Assembly: GCF_900104175.1 (NCBI RefSeq)
Contig: NZ_FNIX01000001.1
Location: forward strand, 1,501,975-1,565,974
Direction of reading: 5' to 3'
Length of the DNA stretch: 64,000 bases
Source of the DNA: Lentzea jiangxiensis
Lineage (GTDB): Bacteria > Actinomycetota > Actinomycetes > Mycobacteriales > Pseudonocardiaceae
The number at the start of each line of letters is the position of its first letter. Within the stretch, counting starts at the first letter, position 1. Shown here in pieces: positions 31,797-42,594 of the stretch. Below the pieces are notes generated by a model that saw nothing but the letters and a program-made list of their open reading frames with translations, was not told the origin of the DNA and made no database searches. Made by a program: the position numbers and the translations under genes.

Positions 31797-32738
31797 TCAG
31801 GTCGGTCCGAGCCGTGGCGGCTTGGCGATCAGGCGGGCGGCGGCGACCAGGTCCACCTCGCGGCCGTGCCTCGCCACGGCCTGCAGTCCCACCGGCAGGC
31901 CTTCGGCGTCGAACCCGGCCGGGATGCTGATCGCCGGGTGCCCGCTGAGGTTGAACGTCCAGGTCAGCGCGGTGTTGATGCGCGAGCCCGGCCCGTCGTG
32001 CCCGTGCGGCGGACCGGGCGTCGTCGGCGTGAGCAGCAGGTCCGCGGTCTGGAACAGCTCGTCCAGCACGGGACTGGGGCCGCAGCGGTGGGCGTACCAG
32101 TCGTCGGCGGGGTCCGGGAGCCCCAGGTCGACCGGGCGAGGGCTCAGGGGAGCCGCTGCCCGCCAGGCGATCCCGGCCTGCTCGTCGTCCACGTCGGCGA
32201 AGCCCAGGTCCGCCGACCAGACGGCCGTGGGGGAGCTGACCTCGTCGAGGTCCAGGTAGGTCATGAGCAGGGACGGATCGCGCACGAACACGCCGACCGC
32301 GGCCCGTTCCGAAGAGGTCGTCTTCAGGCCGTACACGCCGCACCACGCCGCCGGCACGCGGATCGAGCCCGCGCCGTCGACGCCCGTGGCCAGCGGCACC
32401 ACCCCCGACGCCACCGCCACCGCCGATCCCGCCGACGACCCGCCCGGTGTGCGGTCGAGGTTCCACGGGTTGCGTGTGACGCCGCGAGAATTGCGGCCCC
32501 ACGTCTGCCAAGGAGTGCTGCCATCAGGCGTGGTGGTGAGTCCGATCGGAATACATCCTTTAGCCACCAACGCTTCGCGGTGGCTCCTCCGCTCGCCGCG
32601 CTTGACCGCGATCGGCATCCCGGCGAACGGCAACGACGGGTCGACGTCGAGATCCGGTGAGCGGAAGACCTCGTGGAACGCGCACAGGGTGGGCTCCACG
32701 ACGTCCAGGCGCGCGAGCGCCTCCCGCACTTCAGGCAT
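31797..32738 (-). CDS. Compact amidase-signature hydrolase
   Basis: Amidase signature enzyme of 313 residues, about two thirds of the usual 450-480. The Lys-Ser-Ser triad is intact: Lys in [10 protein letters not shown] (near residue 37), the cis-Ser in [14 protein letters not shown] and the nucleophile Ser in [20 protein letters not shown]. Two family stretches are missing: the helices between the Lys loop and [14 protein letters not shown], and much of the central variable region. The C-terminal [20 protein letters not shown] is typical. It is probably a naturally shortened version that may still work; decay cannot be excluded. Substrate unknown. Confidence 0.8.
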   Translation of the reverse strand: MPEVREALARLDVVEPTLCAFHEVFRSPDLDVDPSLPFAGMPIAVKRGERRSHREALVAKGCIPIGLTTTPDGSTPWQTWGRNSRGVTRNPWNLDRTPGGSSAGSAVAVASGVVPLATGVDGAGSIRVPAAWCGVYGLKTTSSERAAVGVFVRDPSLLMTYLDLDEVSSPTAVWSADLGFADVDDEQAGIAWRAAAPLSPRPVDLGLPDPADDWYAHRCGPSPVLDELFQTADLLLTPTTPGPPHGHDGPGSRINTALTWTFNLSGHPAISIPAGFDAEGLPVGLQAVARHGREVDLVAAARLIAKPPRLGPT

Positions 32739-32748
32739 GATCCACCCC

Positions 32749-33333
32749 GTGAAATGGACTCGCGCTGTGCACCACCTGGCTGAGCTCGCCGAGAAGTGCG
32801 GCGACCTGCCGGCCTCGTTCTTCCGGTTCCAGGTGGTGGAGCTGTGGGTCTTCGGCGATCTGCTCGACGTGCCGCGCGATGTCGAGGCCATCCAGGTCGC
32901 GCTGGTCGCGGACCTGCCGGTGGACGAGGTGCCGTGGCTGAGCGAGCCGGTCGGCGCCGAGCACTGGGCGAACTCGACGCGACTGTCGCGCAACCCGTTC
33001 GACGCCCGGTGGCGGTCCAGGGACGCACCCGTGTGGAACCACCGCATCGAGCGGCCCGCGCTGATCTGGAGCGCGGCGGACGGCGTCAACGAGGAAGCGC
33101 TCGTGGCGGTCGGCGACGGCACGGCGGAGCTGGTGCGTTCTGCCGCGCCGTCCGCCGAGGAGCTGCGCAAACGGGTCGAGGACGAGCTCGCGGTGAGCCT
33201 CCGGGCGTTGCGGCGGGAGAACCAGGCCTACACGGACCACCGGTGGAGCCCCGGCAAGCTCACACCGTATTCGGACGCGTTGTGGCGCACGACCACCGGG
33301 TACCTGGACCTGCTCGACGCGCTCGCCGGCTGA
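32749..33333 (+). CDS. Conserved protein of unknown function (DUF7711-like)
   Basis: A 194-residue soluble protein starting VKWTRAVHHLAELAEKCGDL and LPASFFRFQVVELWVFGDLL, rich in Trp and charged residues (EPVGAEHWANSTRL, DAPVWNHRIERPALIWSA). The opening resembles a family annotated as DUF7711 in actinomycetes; no function is known. Start GTG at 32749 is favoured; the in-frame ATG at 32737 would overlap the divergent amidase start. It ends 4 bases before the converging beta-family gene. Confidence 0.65.
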   Translation: MKWTRAVHHLAELAEKCGDLPASFFRFQVVELWVFGDLLDVPRDVEAIQVALVADLPVDEVPWLSEPVGAEHWANSTRLSRNPFDARWRSRDAPVWNHRIERPALIWSAADGVNEEALVAVGDGTAELVRSAAPSAEELRKRVEDELAVSLRALRRENQAYTDHRWSPGKLTPYSDALWRTTTGYLDLLDALAG

Positions 33334-33337
33334 CTGG

Positions 33338-34429
33338 TCACAGCTCGGCAGGCGCGCGTCGAGTCAGGTGCGCGATGTGGTGCGACGTGGCCATCGCGAT
33401 CCAGCGCGGGACGGAGCCCGCGGTCCTGTTGCCTCCTCGCCGGCACGCGGCCAGTTCGCGGTCACCCCACGAGTAGCCGGCGCCGGCGAACTCCTGCCTG
33501 GCCACGAGTTCGTCGGCGATGTCGGAGAACGCCTCGCCGGCCGCTCCCTCCGCCACCTTCCCGGACTCCCTGACGAGCTGTCGCCGCAGCGTGATCACGT
33601 TGCCGGGGACGGTGTAGACGAAGTACGGGTTGGGGAGGCGGCCACCGGTGCCGCCGGCAGCGGACGGCCGCGGGTGAACGACGCCGTAGTCGCCGTAGTG
33701 GATCTGAGCTCCGCTCACCCCGGCCACGAGTTCGCGCCAGAGCCGCACCTCGGGCCGGTCCCGGACGGTGGTGGCGTACCCGTGCCTGGTGTCGGGGATC
33801 GACCCGGCGAGCAGCGTCGTCGAGGCCGGCCCCAGGTGATCGGTCAGTGCCCGGGCGAGCACCACGGCCGACTCCACCTGCCGCTGGTCGACGTTCTGCA
33901 CGTGCCCCAGGTCGATGACGGCGTGCATCGCCTGGTCGCCGAGGCGCGTCAGGCTCGCGATGTGGCGGAGGCGGTCCGCGAGCCGGTCGGCACCGAGGTC
34001 GCGGAAGCGGACCACGACTTCACGAGGCCGGTGTTCCTGGAGAAGCGCTATCGTCCTCAACTCGCCGTCGGCCGCCGAAGCCGGAACCACCGGGATCAGG
34101 GCCGGGACATCCGGGACGAGGAGCCCGAACTTGTCCTGCAGCGCGTTTTCGATGCAGTTGTCGAGGTGTTCGAACGGGCCTCCGGGGCACTGCGCGAGCC
34201 CGCCGGCGGGAGTGAGCAGGTGCGGGTCGATCCACGCGGGTCGTCCTCGTCCTGCCAGCTCCACCGCGGCGTCCACCAGTGACCGGAAAATGCCGCGGCC
34301 TGCGGGTTGTACGGAGTCGAGGAGTTCGATCACGACTCTGGGCGTGGAATTCTCATGCTTGTCGAGATGGAGCAAAGAATCGAACTCGCCCATTTTGCTC
34401 TTCAAAGCGACCAGCGGTGTGAAGGACAT
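33338..34429 (-). CDS. Beta family protein (T4 beta-protein-like, PF14350)
   Basis: A 363-residue protein with the opening MSFTPLVALKSKMGEFDSLL and RVVIELLDSVQPAG that marks the beta protein family named after a phage T4 gene. Mid-protein strands (REVVVRFRDLGADRLADRL, HAVIDLGHVQNVDQRQVESA) and the closing WGDRELAACRRGGNRTAGSV with WIAMATSHHIAHLTRR also match. The family is often found in phage or defence-related contexts; its function is not known. ATG at 34429 follows GGGGAAGGGGCGATGC, a strong ribosome site. Confidence 0.75.
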   Translation of the reverse strand: MSFTPLVALKSKMGEFDSLLHLDKHENSTPRVVIELLDSVQPAGRGIFRSLVDAAVELAGRGRPAWIDPHLLTPAGGLAQCPGGPFEHLDNCIENALQDKFGLLVPDVPALIPVVPASAADGELRTIALLQEHRPREVVVRFRDLGADRLADRLRHIASLTRLGDQAMHAVIDLGHVQNVDQRQVESAVVLARALTDHLGPASTTLLAGSIPDTRHGYATTVRDRPEVRLWRELVAGVSGAQIHYGDYGVVHPRPSAAGGTGGRLPNPYFVYTVPGNVITLRRQLVRESGKVAEGAAGEAFSDIADELVARQEFAGAGYSWGDRELAACRRGGNRTAGSVPRWIAMATSHHIAHLTRRAPAEL

Positions 34430-34541
34430 GCATCGCCCCTTCCCCAGTGCGGCGCGAACCCACTTCGATCATGCTGGGGAAAGATGGGCGAATGGTCCGC
34501 CGGACGAGTGAACTTCGCGGGTCGTCCGGGCTGTCTCACCC

Positions 34542-34560
34542 CACCAGCCGCATGAGCGCC
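34542..34560. repeat. Left copy of 19-bp direct repeat flanking the Phd/PIN islet
   Basis: CACCAGCCGCATGAGCGCC here matches 18 of 19 bases of 35324-35342. The right copy is the 3' end of the metallo-hydrolase gene, so this left copy looks like a duplicated gene end, as expected for an insertion site. Confidence 0.55.
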
Positions 34561-34566
34561 TCACGA

Positions 34567-34584
34567 CGTAGCGTCGGTGCTACG
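34567..34584 (+). promoter_or_regulatory. Inverted repeat CGTAGC-N6-GCTACG, candidate antitoxin operator
   Basis: Exact 6-bp arms (34567-34572, 34579-34584) lie 19 bases before the antitoxin GTG. Phd-type antitoxins bind such repeats at their own promoter. The same CGTAGC...GCTACG arms form the palindrome at the RES module. Confidence 0.5.
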
Positions 34585-34602
34585 CGGATCTGGGCTTGGC
34601 GT

Positions 34603-34881
34603 GTGAAGGTCATCAGTCAGCGGGAGTTGCGCAACTGCTTTGCGGCGGTTATGGACGCCGTGGAGGCGGGCGAGACGTATCACGTGACGCGGAACGGGGT
34701 TGAGGTCGCCGAACTCCGGCCGCTGTCCCGCCGCCGTCGGCTGACGGCCGAGGAACTCGTCGAACGACACAGGACCCTGCCCCGCGTCGATCACCTCCGC
34801 ACGCGTCAGGAAGCCGACGAGTGCTTCGGCGACGAGGACCGCGTCAGCGGCAGCGATCTGTGGAAGCGCAACCGTGGCTGA
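34603..34881 (+). CDS. Phd/YefM-family antitoxin
   Basis: A 92-residue antitoxin. The N-terminal DNA-binding fold is clear: VKVISQRELRNCFAAVMDAV followed by EAGETYHVTRNGVEVAELRP. The C-terminal toxin-binding tail is charged and probably flexible (TAEELVERHRTLPRVDHLRT). GTG at 34603 is the family's usual beginning. The matching PIN toxin gene 17 bases downstream is broken by a stop and frameshifts, so this is an orphan antitoxin that may still repress its promoter. Confidence 0.85.
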   Translation: MKVISQRELRNCFAAVMDAVEAGETYHVTRNGVEVAELRPLSRRRRLTAEELVERHRTLPRVDHLRTRQEADECFGDEDRVSGSDLWKRNRG

Positions 34882-34897
34882 ACGCCCCGAATCCGGC

Positions 34898-35275
34898 GTG
34901 ATCGGCACGTACGCCTAGATCGGCCTCGGTCTTCCGGACCCGGCAGGACTGCCGGAGGTACCTGAGCTCACGGCGTCACGATGGCCGAGTTGCGCCAGGG
35001 TGTGGCGATGGCCAAGACGCGACGTCCAGGGCTGCGCGGACCGAGAAGCTCGGCGCGGCGATCGTGGACTTCGAGGCGCTGCCCTCGACGGTCAGGCAGC
35101 AGCCAGATACGGCACCTTGGTCGCGCTCACGGATGGCGGCGAACCGGAACCGAAGCCTCGCCGGATGGTTCTGATGATCGCAGCTGTCGCATCGTCGCGT
35201 GGATTGCCGCTGTACACGCGAAATGCCGAGGACTTCAAAGGGCTCGACAGCATGGTCACGATCATCGAGGCCTGA
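34898..35275 (+). pseudogene. Degraded PIN-domain (VapC-like) toxin
   Basis: Four pieces of one PIN toxin occur in order but in different frames. GTG at 34898 begins VIGTYA, then an in-frame TAG at 34916; GLGLPDPAGLPEVPELTA continues; VTMAELRQGVAMAKT is in the next frame near 34978; ARTEKLGAAIVDFEALP follows in another; DGQAAARYGTLVAL through RGLPLYTRNAEDFKGLDSMV and TIIEA closes in the last. One nonsense change and at least three indels make it non-functional as a single protein. Only the final ~60 residues form an uninterrupted C-terminus. Confidence 0.85.
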
Positions 35276-35322
35276 TCGAGGCGTCTGGGAGCCCGCCCCG
35301 GCAGGCTCCCCATCCGCCAGGT

Positions 35323-36000
35323 TCACCAGCCGCGTGAGCGCCACTCCGCGAGCGACGGGCGCTCCTTGCCGAGCGTCGAGTCGTCGCCGTGGCCCGGGTA
35401 GAACCAGGTCGAGTCGGGCAGCACCGCGAACAGCCGGTCCTCCACATCGTTGATCAGCGACGCGAAGTTGTCGGCGGACGTGGTCTTGCCCACACCCCCC
35501 GGAAAGAGTGAATCTCCGGTGAAGAGGTGCGGATGGCCGTTCGGGTCGTCGTAGACGACGGCGATGGAGCCCGGGGTGTGGCCGCGCAGGTGGATGATCG
35601 AGAGAGGGACTTCTCCCACGTTGATGGTGTCGCCGTGGTCCAGGAGGACGTCCGGTGCGACGGGGAGGACGGAGGCGTCCAGTTCGTGGGCGGCGGTGTT
35701 CGCGCCGTGGGCCGCGGCCGTGGCTTCGAGTGCCTGCCAGTGATCGGCGTGCTGGTGCGTGGTCACGATCGTGCGCAGGCGCGGGCGGTCCGGGCTGTGG
35801 GCCAGCAGGTCGGCCAGGCGCTCGTGGTCGTTGGCCGCGTCGATCAGCAAAGCTTCGTTCGTGGACCGGCAAACCAGCAGGTAGGCGTTGTTGTCCATGG
35901 GGCCGACGGAGATCTTGGTGATGGTCAGCGCGTCGAGGGTGCGGCGGGCCGCGGGGCCCTCCGGATCGACATGACCGGTGTAGTTCTCGAGTACGTCCAC
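35323..36000 (-). CDS. MBL-fold metallo-hydrolase (glyoxalase II-like)
   Basis: A 225-residue hydrolase with the two-metal site TIVTTHQHADHWQALEATAA (HxHxDH near residues 81-86), a further His in IHLRGHTPGSIAVVYDD, Asp in HLFTGDSLFPGGVG and the last His in FYPGHGDDSTLGKERPSLAE. Size and order fit glyoxalase II or related thioester hydrolases; substrate not known. Its C-terminus carries one of the direct repeats that flank the toxin-antitoxin islet. ATG at 36000 gives a normal start. Confidence 0.9.
   Translation of the reverse strand: MDVLENYTGHVDPEGPAARRTLDALTITKISVGPMDNNAYLLVCRSTNEALLIDAANDHERLADLLAHSPDRPRLRTIVTTHQHADHWQALEATAAAHGANTAAHELDASVLPVAPDVLLDHGDTINVGEVPLSIIHLRGHTPGSIAVVYDDPNGHPHLFTGDSLFPGGVGKTTSADNFASLINDVEDRLFAVLPDSTWFYPGHGDDSTLGKERPSLAEWRSRGW
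35324..35342. repeat. Right copy of 19-bp direct repeat, inside the metallo-hydrolase 3' end
   Basis: CACCAGCCGCGTGAGCGCC, one mismatch from 34542-34560, encodes the last residues (WRSRGW, stop) of the leftward metallo-hydrolase. Confidence 0.55.
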
Positions 36001-36139
36001 GGTGGCAGACGGTAGTCGCTCGATGCGGTAGGACGCACACCTTCAGGTTGCATACAGGTCTCACTCATAGGGTAAGCAAGGATCAAGCTTCGAACCCCGA
36101 GTACTCCGAACGCACCAACGGACAGGGTCCCCGCCTCTC

Positions 36140-37288
36140 GTGATTCCAGCGCAACGACAGCAGCCCCGGACGGCCCGCAGGATCAGCTGGGACGTCCTCC
36201 GCGTCGTCGCCATCGGGTGCGTGCTGCTCCACCACGCGACTCTCACGAGCGTGAGCAGCCACCCCGGCCTGGGGCCGCTGCCGTTCACGTTCCCGATGTC
36301 GATGGGCGCCAGCACGCTGATGGTCGTCTCCGCCTTCTTCGCCTGCGCGTCGCTGAACAGCGGCAGACCGGGGCGGTTCCTGTGGCGAAGACTCGCGCGC
36401 CTGCTGCCCGCGTACATGGCGGCGGTGCTGCTGACGTACGCGGTGCAGAGGTGGATCGCGCCGCCGGGGTGGAGCCAGCTCGACGGCAGGGACGTCGTCT
36501 ACAACCTGCTGCTGGTCAACCAGTGGTTCCCGGACGTCGACATCGTCGACTTCGCCTACTGGACCGTGCCGGTGCAGATCGCGGCCTTCGTCGCCGGTGC
36601 CGCGCTGGTGAAGGTGTTGAGAGGGACGAAGCTCCGCGTCTTCCTGTGGGCGCTCGTCGTCACGCCACTTCTTTTGCGCCCGTTGCTGGACCACTCGCAC
36701 GCGTTGTTCGTGATCTACAACGGGTTCGCGCTGCACAGGGCGCAGTTGTTCGCCGCCGGCATCGCCATCTGGCTGTGGCACAAGGACAGGCTGAAGACCC
36801 CGCACCTGGTCGCGTTGCTCACGGCTACCCTGATCGCGCAGGCGATTCACACGACCGAGTACGGATCGACGCTCGGCTTCGGCATCCTGCTGCTCATGGT
36901 GTGCGCGGCGGCCGCTGGACCCGATTGGGTGTTCTTCAGCCCGATCGCCAAGCCGATCACGTGGCTCGCCGGCATCTCGTACGGGGTCTACCTGGTCCAC
37001 CAGCAGATCGGCACCGTGGTGATGGACCGCATGCACGCCTTCGGGCTGCGGTCCTGGTGGATCCTCGCCGGGTTCGCGACCTCGGCCCTGGTGCTCGGGT
37101 GGGCGATGACGAAGTTCGTCGAACGGCCCGCGTACCGCCTGCTGACTCAGACCCAGTCCGGCAGTTCCGGCAGCTCACCGCGCACGTCGGCGCCGTTGGT
37201 CCTGCCGGTCAGCCACCCCAGGACGGCGCTCGCGGACCCGCTCACCGAACTGCGGCTCGCCGGGCCGTTGACCACCCACCTGCGCTGA
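36140..37288 (+). CDS. Acyltransferase 3-family membrane protein
   Basis: A 382-residue multipass O-acyltransferase. The family's first helix with catalytic-type His-His, SWDVLRVVAIGCVLLHHATL, is near residue 20, followed by RRLARLLPAYMAAVLLTYAV, VPVQIAAFVAGAALVKVL and ISYGVYLVHQQIGTVVMDRM. It modifies an extracellular lipid or polysaccharide. GTG at 36140 has a weak ribosome site. The last ~45 residues lie over the reverse of the next gene and look random, so the ancestral stop was probably earlier, near codon 340, and the gene now runs 142 bases into its convergent neighbour. Confidence 0.85.
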   Translation: MIPAQRQQPRTARRISWDVLRVVAIGCVLLHHATLTSVSSHPGLGPLPFTFPMSMGASTLMVVSAFFACASLNSGRPGRFLWRRLARLLPAYMAAVLLTYAVQRWIAPPGWSQLDGRDVVYNLLLVNQWFPDVDIVDFAYWTVPVQIAAFVAGAALVKVLRGTKLRVFLWALVVTPLLLRPLLDHSHALFVIYNGFALHRAQLFAAGIAIWLWHKDRLKTPHLVALLTATLIAQAIHTTEYGSTLGFGILLLMVCAAAAGPDWVFFSPIAKPITWLAGISYGVYLVHQQIGTVVMDRMHAFGLRSWWILAGFATSALVLGWAMTKFVERPAYRLLTQTQSGSSGSSPRTSAPLVLPVSHPRTALADPLTELRLAGPLTTHLR

Positions 37289-37899
37289 CCGCCACCGGGC
37301 AGCGCCACCTCGACGCCGAACGGCTCGACCCTGCCCTCGAACTGCTGGACGGCGTCGTCGAGGAACTCCTCCACGAGCTCCTCGGGCAGGTCCTCGAACC
37401 CGACACCGGCGTCGAGGTCGACCAGGTGGATCCAGATCTCGCGCAGCCGCAGCAGCGGCACGGTCGACGCCGGGATCACCTGGCCCTTGGGCGCGCTGAC
37501 CTCCGAACGCCAGGCGTGCGCCGGCATCTCGCGGCACGCGGCGTCGAACCGCAGGCACGCGGAGTCGAGGTCGGCCCTGATTACCTGCAGGCTCCGGCGG
37601 GAACCCTCCTCGATGTCGGCGTCGCGGTCCGTCCGCGACGTGTAGGCCTGGTGCTCCACCCCGGTGCGTGCCCAGGTGAGGAGGTTCACCAAGGCGTCCG
37701 CGTTGCGCGCGAGGTGGGTGATGACGTGTCCGCGGGACCACCCGGGGAGCAGGCTGGCGCCGCGCACGGCGGTCTCGTCCAGCTCCTCGACGGTCTCGTA
37801 GAGCACGTCCGTCGCCTGGCGCACGGCGTTGATGTGCCGCTCCGGCACCCCTCGCGGCGCCGGTACGGACGTGTCCTGCGTGGACGGCGTGTAGGTCAT
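37147..37899 (-). CDS. Maleylpyruvate isomerase-family, mycothiol-dependent-type protein
   Basis: A 250-residue protein with an N-terminal DinB-like bundle (GASLLPGWSRGHVITHLARN, metal His in HVITHLA; SEVSAPKGQVIPASTVPLLR; REIWIHLVDLDAGVGFEDLP with HLVDL) and a C-terminal SCP2-like domain. Family members isomerise maleylpyruvate with mycothiol, the low-molecular thiol of actinomycetes, but many have other substrates. Its 3' end overlaps the acyltransferase by 142 bases in convergent direction. ATG at 37899 follows GGGGAGAGGCAGCAC. Confidence 0.85.
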   Translation of the reverse strand: MTYTPSTQDTSVPAPRGVPERHINAVRQATDVLYETVEELDETAVRGASLLPGWSRGHVITHLARNADALVNLLTWARTGVEHQAYTSRTDRDADIEEGSRRSLQVIRADLDSACLRFDAACREMPAHAWRSEVSAPKGQVIPASTVPLLRLREIWIHLVDLDAGVGFEDLPEELVEEFLDDAVQQFEGRVEPFGVEVALPGGGQRRWVVNGPASRSSVSGSASAVLGWLTGRTNGADVRGELPELPDWV

Positions 37900-38061
37900 G
37901 TGCTGCCTCTCCCCGACGTTGAGGCTTCTGATCGAAGTGACCAGCCTAGGAGTAAACCCAGCTCAGGGGAATGCGACAGCCGTCCGAACCGTTCCTGTCA
38001 GGGGTGCGCCCTAGCATGGTCCGCGGGTCGGTCGCAGCCTCCAATCCGATGCTAGTACTCT

Positions 38062-38077
38062 TCGAACGCTTGTTCGG
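38062..38077 (+). promoter_or_regulatory. LexA (SOS) box in front of uvrA
   Basis: TCGAAC-GCTT-GTTCGG matches the actinobacterial LexA box TCGAAC-N4-GTTCGA in 11 of 12 positions. It lies 48 bases before the chosen uvrA start and close behind a GCTAGTACT -10-like segment, so LexA would block uvrA until DNA damage. Confidence 0.85.
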
Positions 38078-38124
38078 AAGAGTGTGGCGTGAGTGACCCG
38101 CCAATCGCAGCCGAAGGGACCCCA

Positions 38125-41004
<2,880 letters not shown>

Positions 41005-41044
41005 TGACCCCACTCGCTGCGCCGGCCCACCGCGAGCGCGCTCT

Positions 41045-41170
41045 TCAGGCGTCGCGCGGAAAGTCCACGGCGTCCCCGTCAGCCTCGTAGCGGTGCTCGA
41101 CTCGCCGGAGCAGGCACTCTGCCGCGTCGCGGCTGTCAGCTGGGTGCGGGCCTGGGAACGGCTTGCTCAT
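41045..41170 (-). CDS. Possible small ORF (41 aa) after uvrA
   Basis: Frame MSKPFPGPHPADSRDAAECL continuing LRRVEHRYEADGDAVDFPRD looks modestly protein-like, and an open frame extends further up to 41284. No ribosome site or family recognised. The rest of the 298-base gap between uvrA and the SRPBCC gene shows nothing else. Confidence 0.2.
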   Translation of the reverse strand: MSKPFPGPHPADSRDAAECLLRRVEHRYEADGDAVDFPRDA

Positions 41171-41302
41171 CTGGTCGACAAGTGAACACGGGCGGCCTGG
41201 TGGGGCGCTGGAGTCCCACCGGAACCGCAGTACACGCCGTGAGGAATTCCCGGTCATCTGTGAGTTTTGCTGGGAAGCTGTCACTCGGACGAGCTATCCG
41301 GG

Positions 41303-41782
41303 ATGATGGCGGCCGTGTCACTCAACCGCTATCGCTTCCACAGCGTGTGGCACGTCGACGCGTCCCCGGCAGATGTGTACGAGGTGCTGTCCGACATCGC
41401 GAACTACCCGGTGTGGTGGCCCGAGGTCCGGAGCGCGACGAAGATCGACGACGAGACCGGCGAGCTCCGGTGTCGTTCGTTCCTGCCCTTCGACCTCGTC
41501 ATCCAGGTGAAGCACAGCATCCGCAACCAGCAGGCCGGTCTCCTGCGCGCGACGCTGTCCGGTGATCTCGAGGGCTGCGCCAGCTGGGAGATCACCGGGA
41601 GGGACGGCGGCACGGACCTGTTGTTCGACCAGGAGGTCGTGGTCAACAAGGTGCTGTTGCGGCGCCTGGTGCTGATCGCCAAGCCGTTCCTGCGCGGCAA
41701 CCACGACCTGATGATGCGCGGCGGGTTCAAGGGCCTCAAGCAGGTCCTCGAGGCCAAGACCGCGAGCCGTCGCGAGTCCTAG
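41303..41782 (+). CDS. SRPBCC-family protein (polyketide cyclase/dehydrase-like)
   Basis: A 159-residue single-domain START-like protein: RYRFHSVWHVDASPADVYEV, LSDIANYPVWWPEVRSATKI, ASWEITGRDGGTDLLFDQEV and the long C-terminal helix NHDLMMRGGFKGLKQVLEAK. It binds a hydrophobic ligand in a closed cavity; substrate unknown. ATG at 41303 or 41306, or GTG at 41315, could start it; no clear ribosome site decides. It stands alone between uvrA and a TetR gene. Confidence 0.82.
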   Translation: MMAAVSLNRYRFHSVWHVDASPADVYEVLSDIANYPVWWPEVRSATKIDDETGELRCRSFLPFDLVIQVKHSIRNQQAGLLRATLSGDLEGCASWEITGRDGGTDLLFDQEVVVNKVLLRRLVLIAKPFLRGNHDLMMRGGFKGLKQVLEAKTASRRES

Positions 41783-41922
41783 TCACCAGTTGTCGCCCGG
41801 GCGCACGACCGCGCGGTCCGAGCTGCGCTCGCGCTGCGGCGGGGTTGGCCACGTAGTCGGTGGCATCACGGCAGACGACCGGCGCAGGGGTGCGGCGCAC
41901 GTCCCACCGGCGGGTTCCGGTG

Positions 41923-42519
41923 TCAGCTCCGGCCGGAAAGGTGCCGCACCAGCAACGTCAGCTGTTCCGCGTACTTCGCGGCGAACTCGGGCGTGGCCGG
42001 GTCCTCGCCGGTGATCTGACCGGCGGTGTGCCGCAGCGTCAGCGGCGCGGAGGCCGCGGCCATGAGCGCCAGCAGCAGGAAGCCCGGGTCGAGGTCCGCG
42101 GGGAGCTCACCCGACTCCTGGCGTTGGCGCATCTGCTCGACCTGGGCGCGCAGGAACGTCTCGTCGGTGGGTGGGCTGTCGCCTGCCAGGTTCGACCACG
42201 CCCACAGCCGGGCGTGGTCGGTCAGCGTCGTGTGGACGAAGCCCGCGATCACGGTGCTCAGCGGCTGGTCGGTGCTCGACATCTCGGCCGCGGAGCCGTG
42301 CCAGCTCGTGGACAGCTCCTTGTACAGGCCCTCTTTGCCGCCGAAGTAGTACGAGATCAGCTGCTTGTTCACGCCGGCCCGTGCCGCGATGTCGGTGGTG
42401 CGCGTGGCCGCGTAGCCCTTCGCGCCGAACTCCGCCGCCGCCGCTTCCAGGAGCAGGGCGCGGGTGCGTTCCGGGTCGCGCTTGCGTTCCGAGGCGCGGG
42501 GAGAACGGCGTTGATCCAC
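41923..42519 (-). CDS. TetR-family repressor of the divergent monooxygenase
   Basis: A 198-residue TetR regulator. The N-terminal HTH reads RALLLEAAAAEFGAKGYAAT with TTDIAARAGVNKQLISYYFG (recognition helix NKQLISYYFG), and the rest is an all-helical ligand domain with a TetR_C-like QVEQMRQRQESGELPADLDP helix. It is divergent from the FAD monooxygenase and two operator-like palindromes lie between them, so it most likely represses both and responds to the monooxygenase substrate. GTG at 42519 is chosen; a TTG at 42543 would add eight residues. Confidence 0.9.
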   Translation of the reverse strand: MDQRRSPRASERKRDPERTRALLLEAAAAEFGAKGYAATRTTDIAARAGVNKQLISYYFGGKEGLYKELSTSWHGSAAEMSSTDQPLSTVIAGFVHTTLTDHARLWAWSNLAGDSPPTDETFLRAQVEQMRQRQESGELPADLDPGFLLLALMAAASAPLTLRHTAGQITGEDPATPEFAAKYAEQLTLLVRHLSGRS

Positions 42520-42547
42520 GTCGCCACGGTAGCCGACCGCCAATTTT

Positions 42548-42582
42548 CAACCGTTAGGTTGACTTAATCAACCACGCGGTTG
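42548..42582. promoter_or_regulatory. Pair of TetR operators
   Basis: CAACC-GTTA-GGTTG (42548-42561) and CAACC-ACGC-GGTTG (42569-42582) are two palindromes with identical arms, centred 21 bp apart, so bound dimers would lie on the same DNA face. They fill the 75-bp gap between the divergent genes. Confidence 0.8.
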
Positions 42583-42594
42583 AAACTAGTCGGC

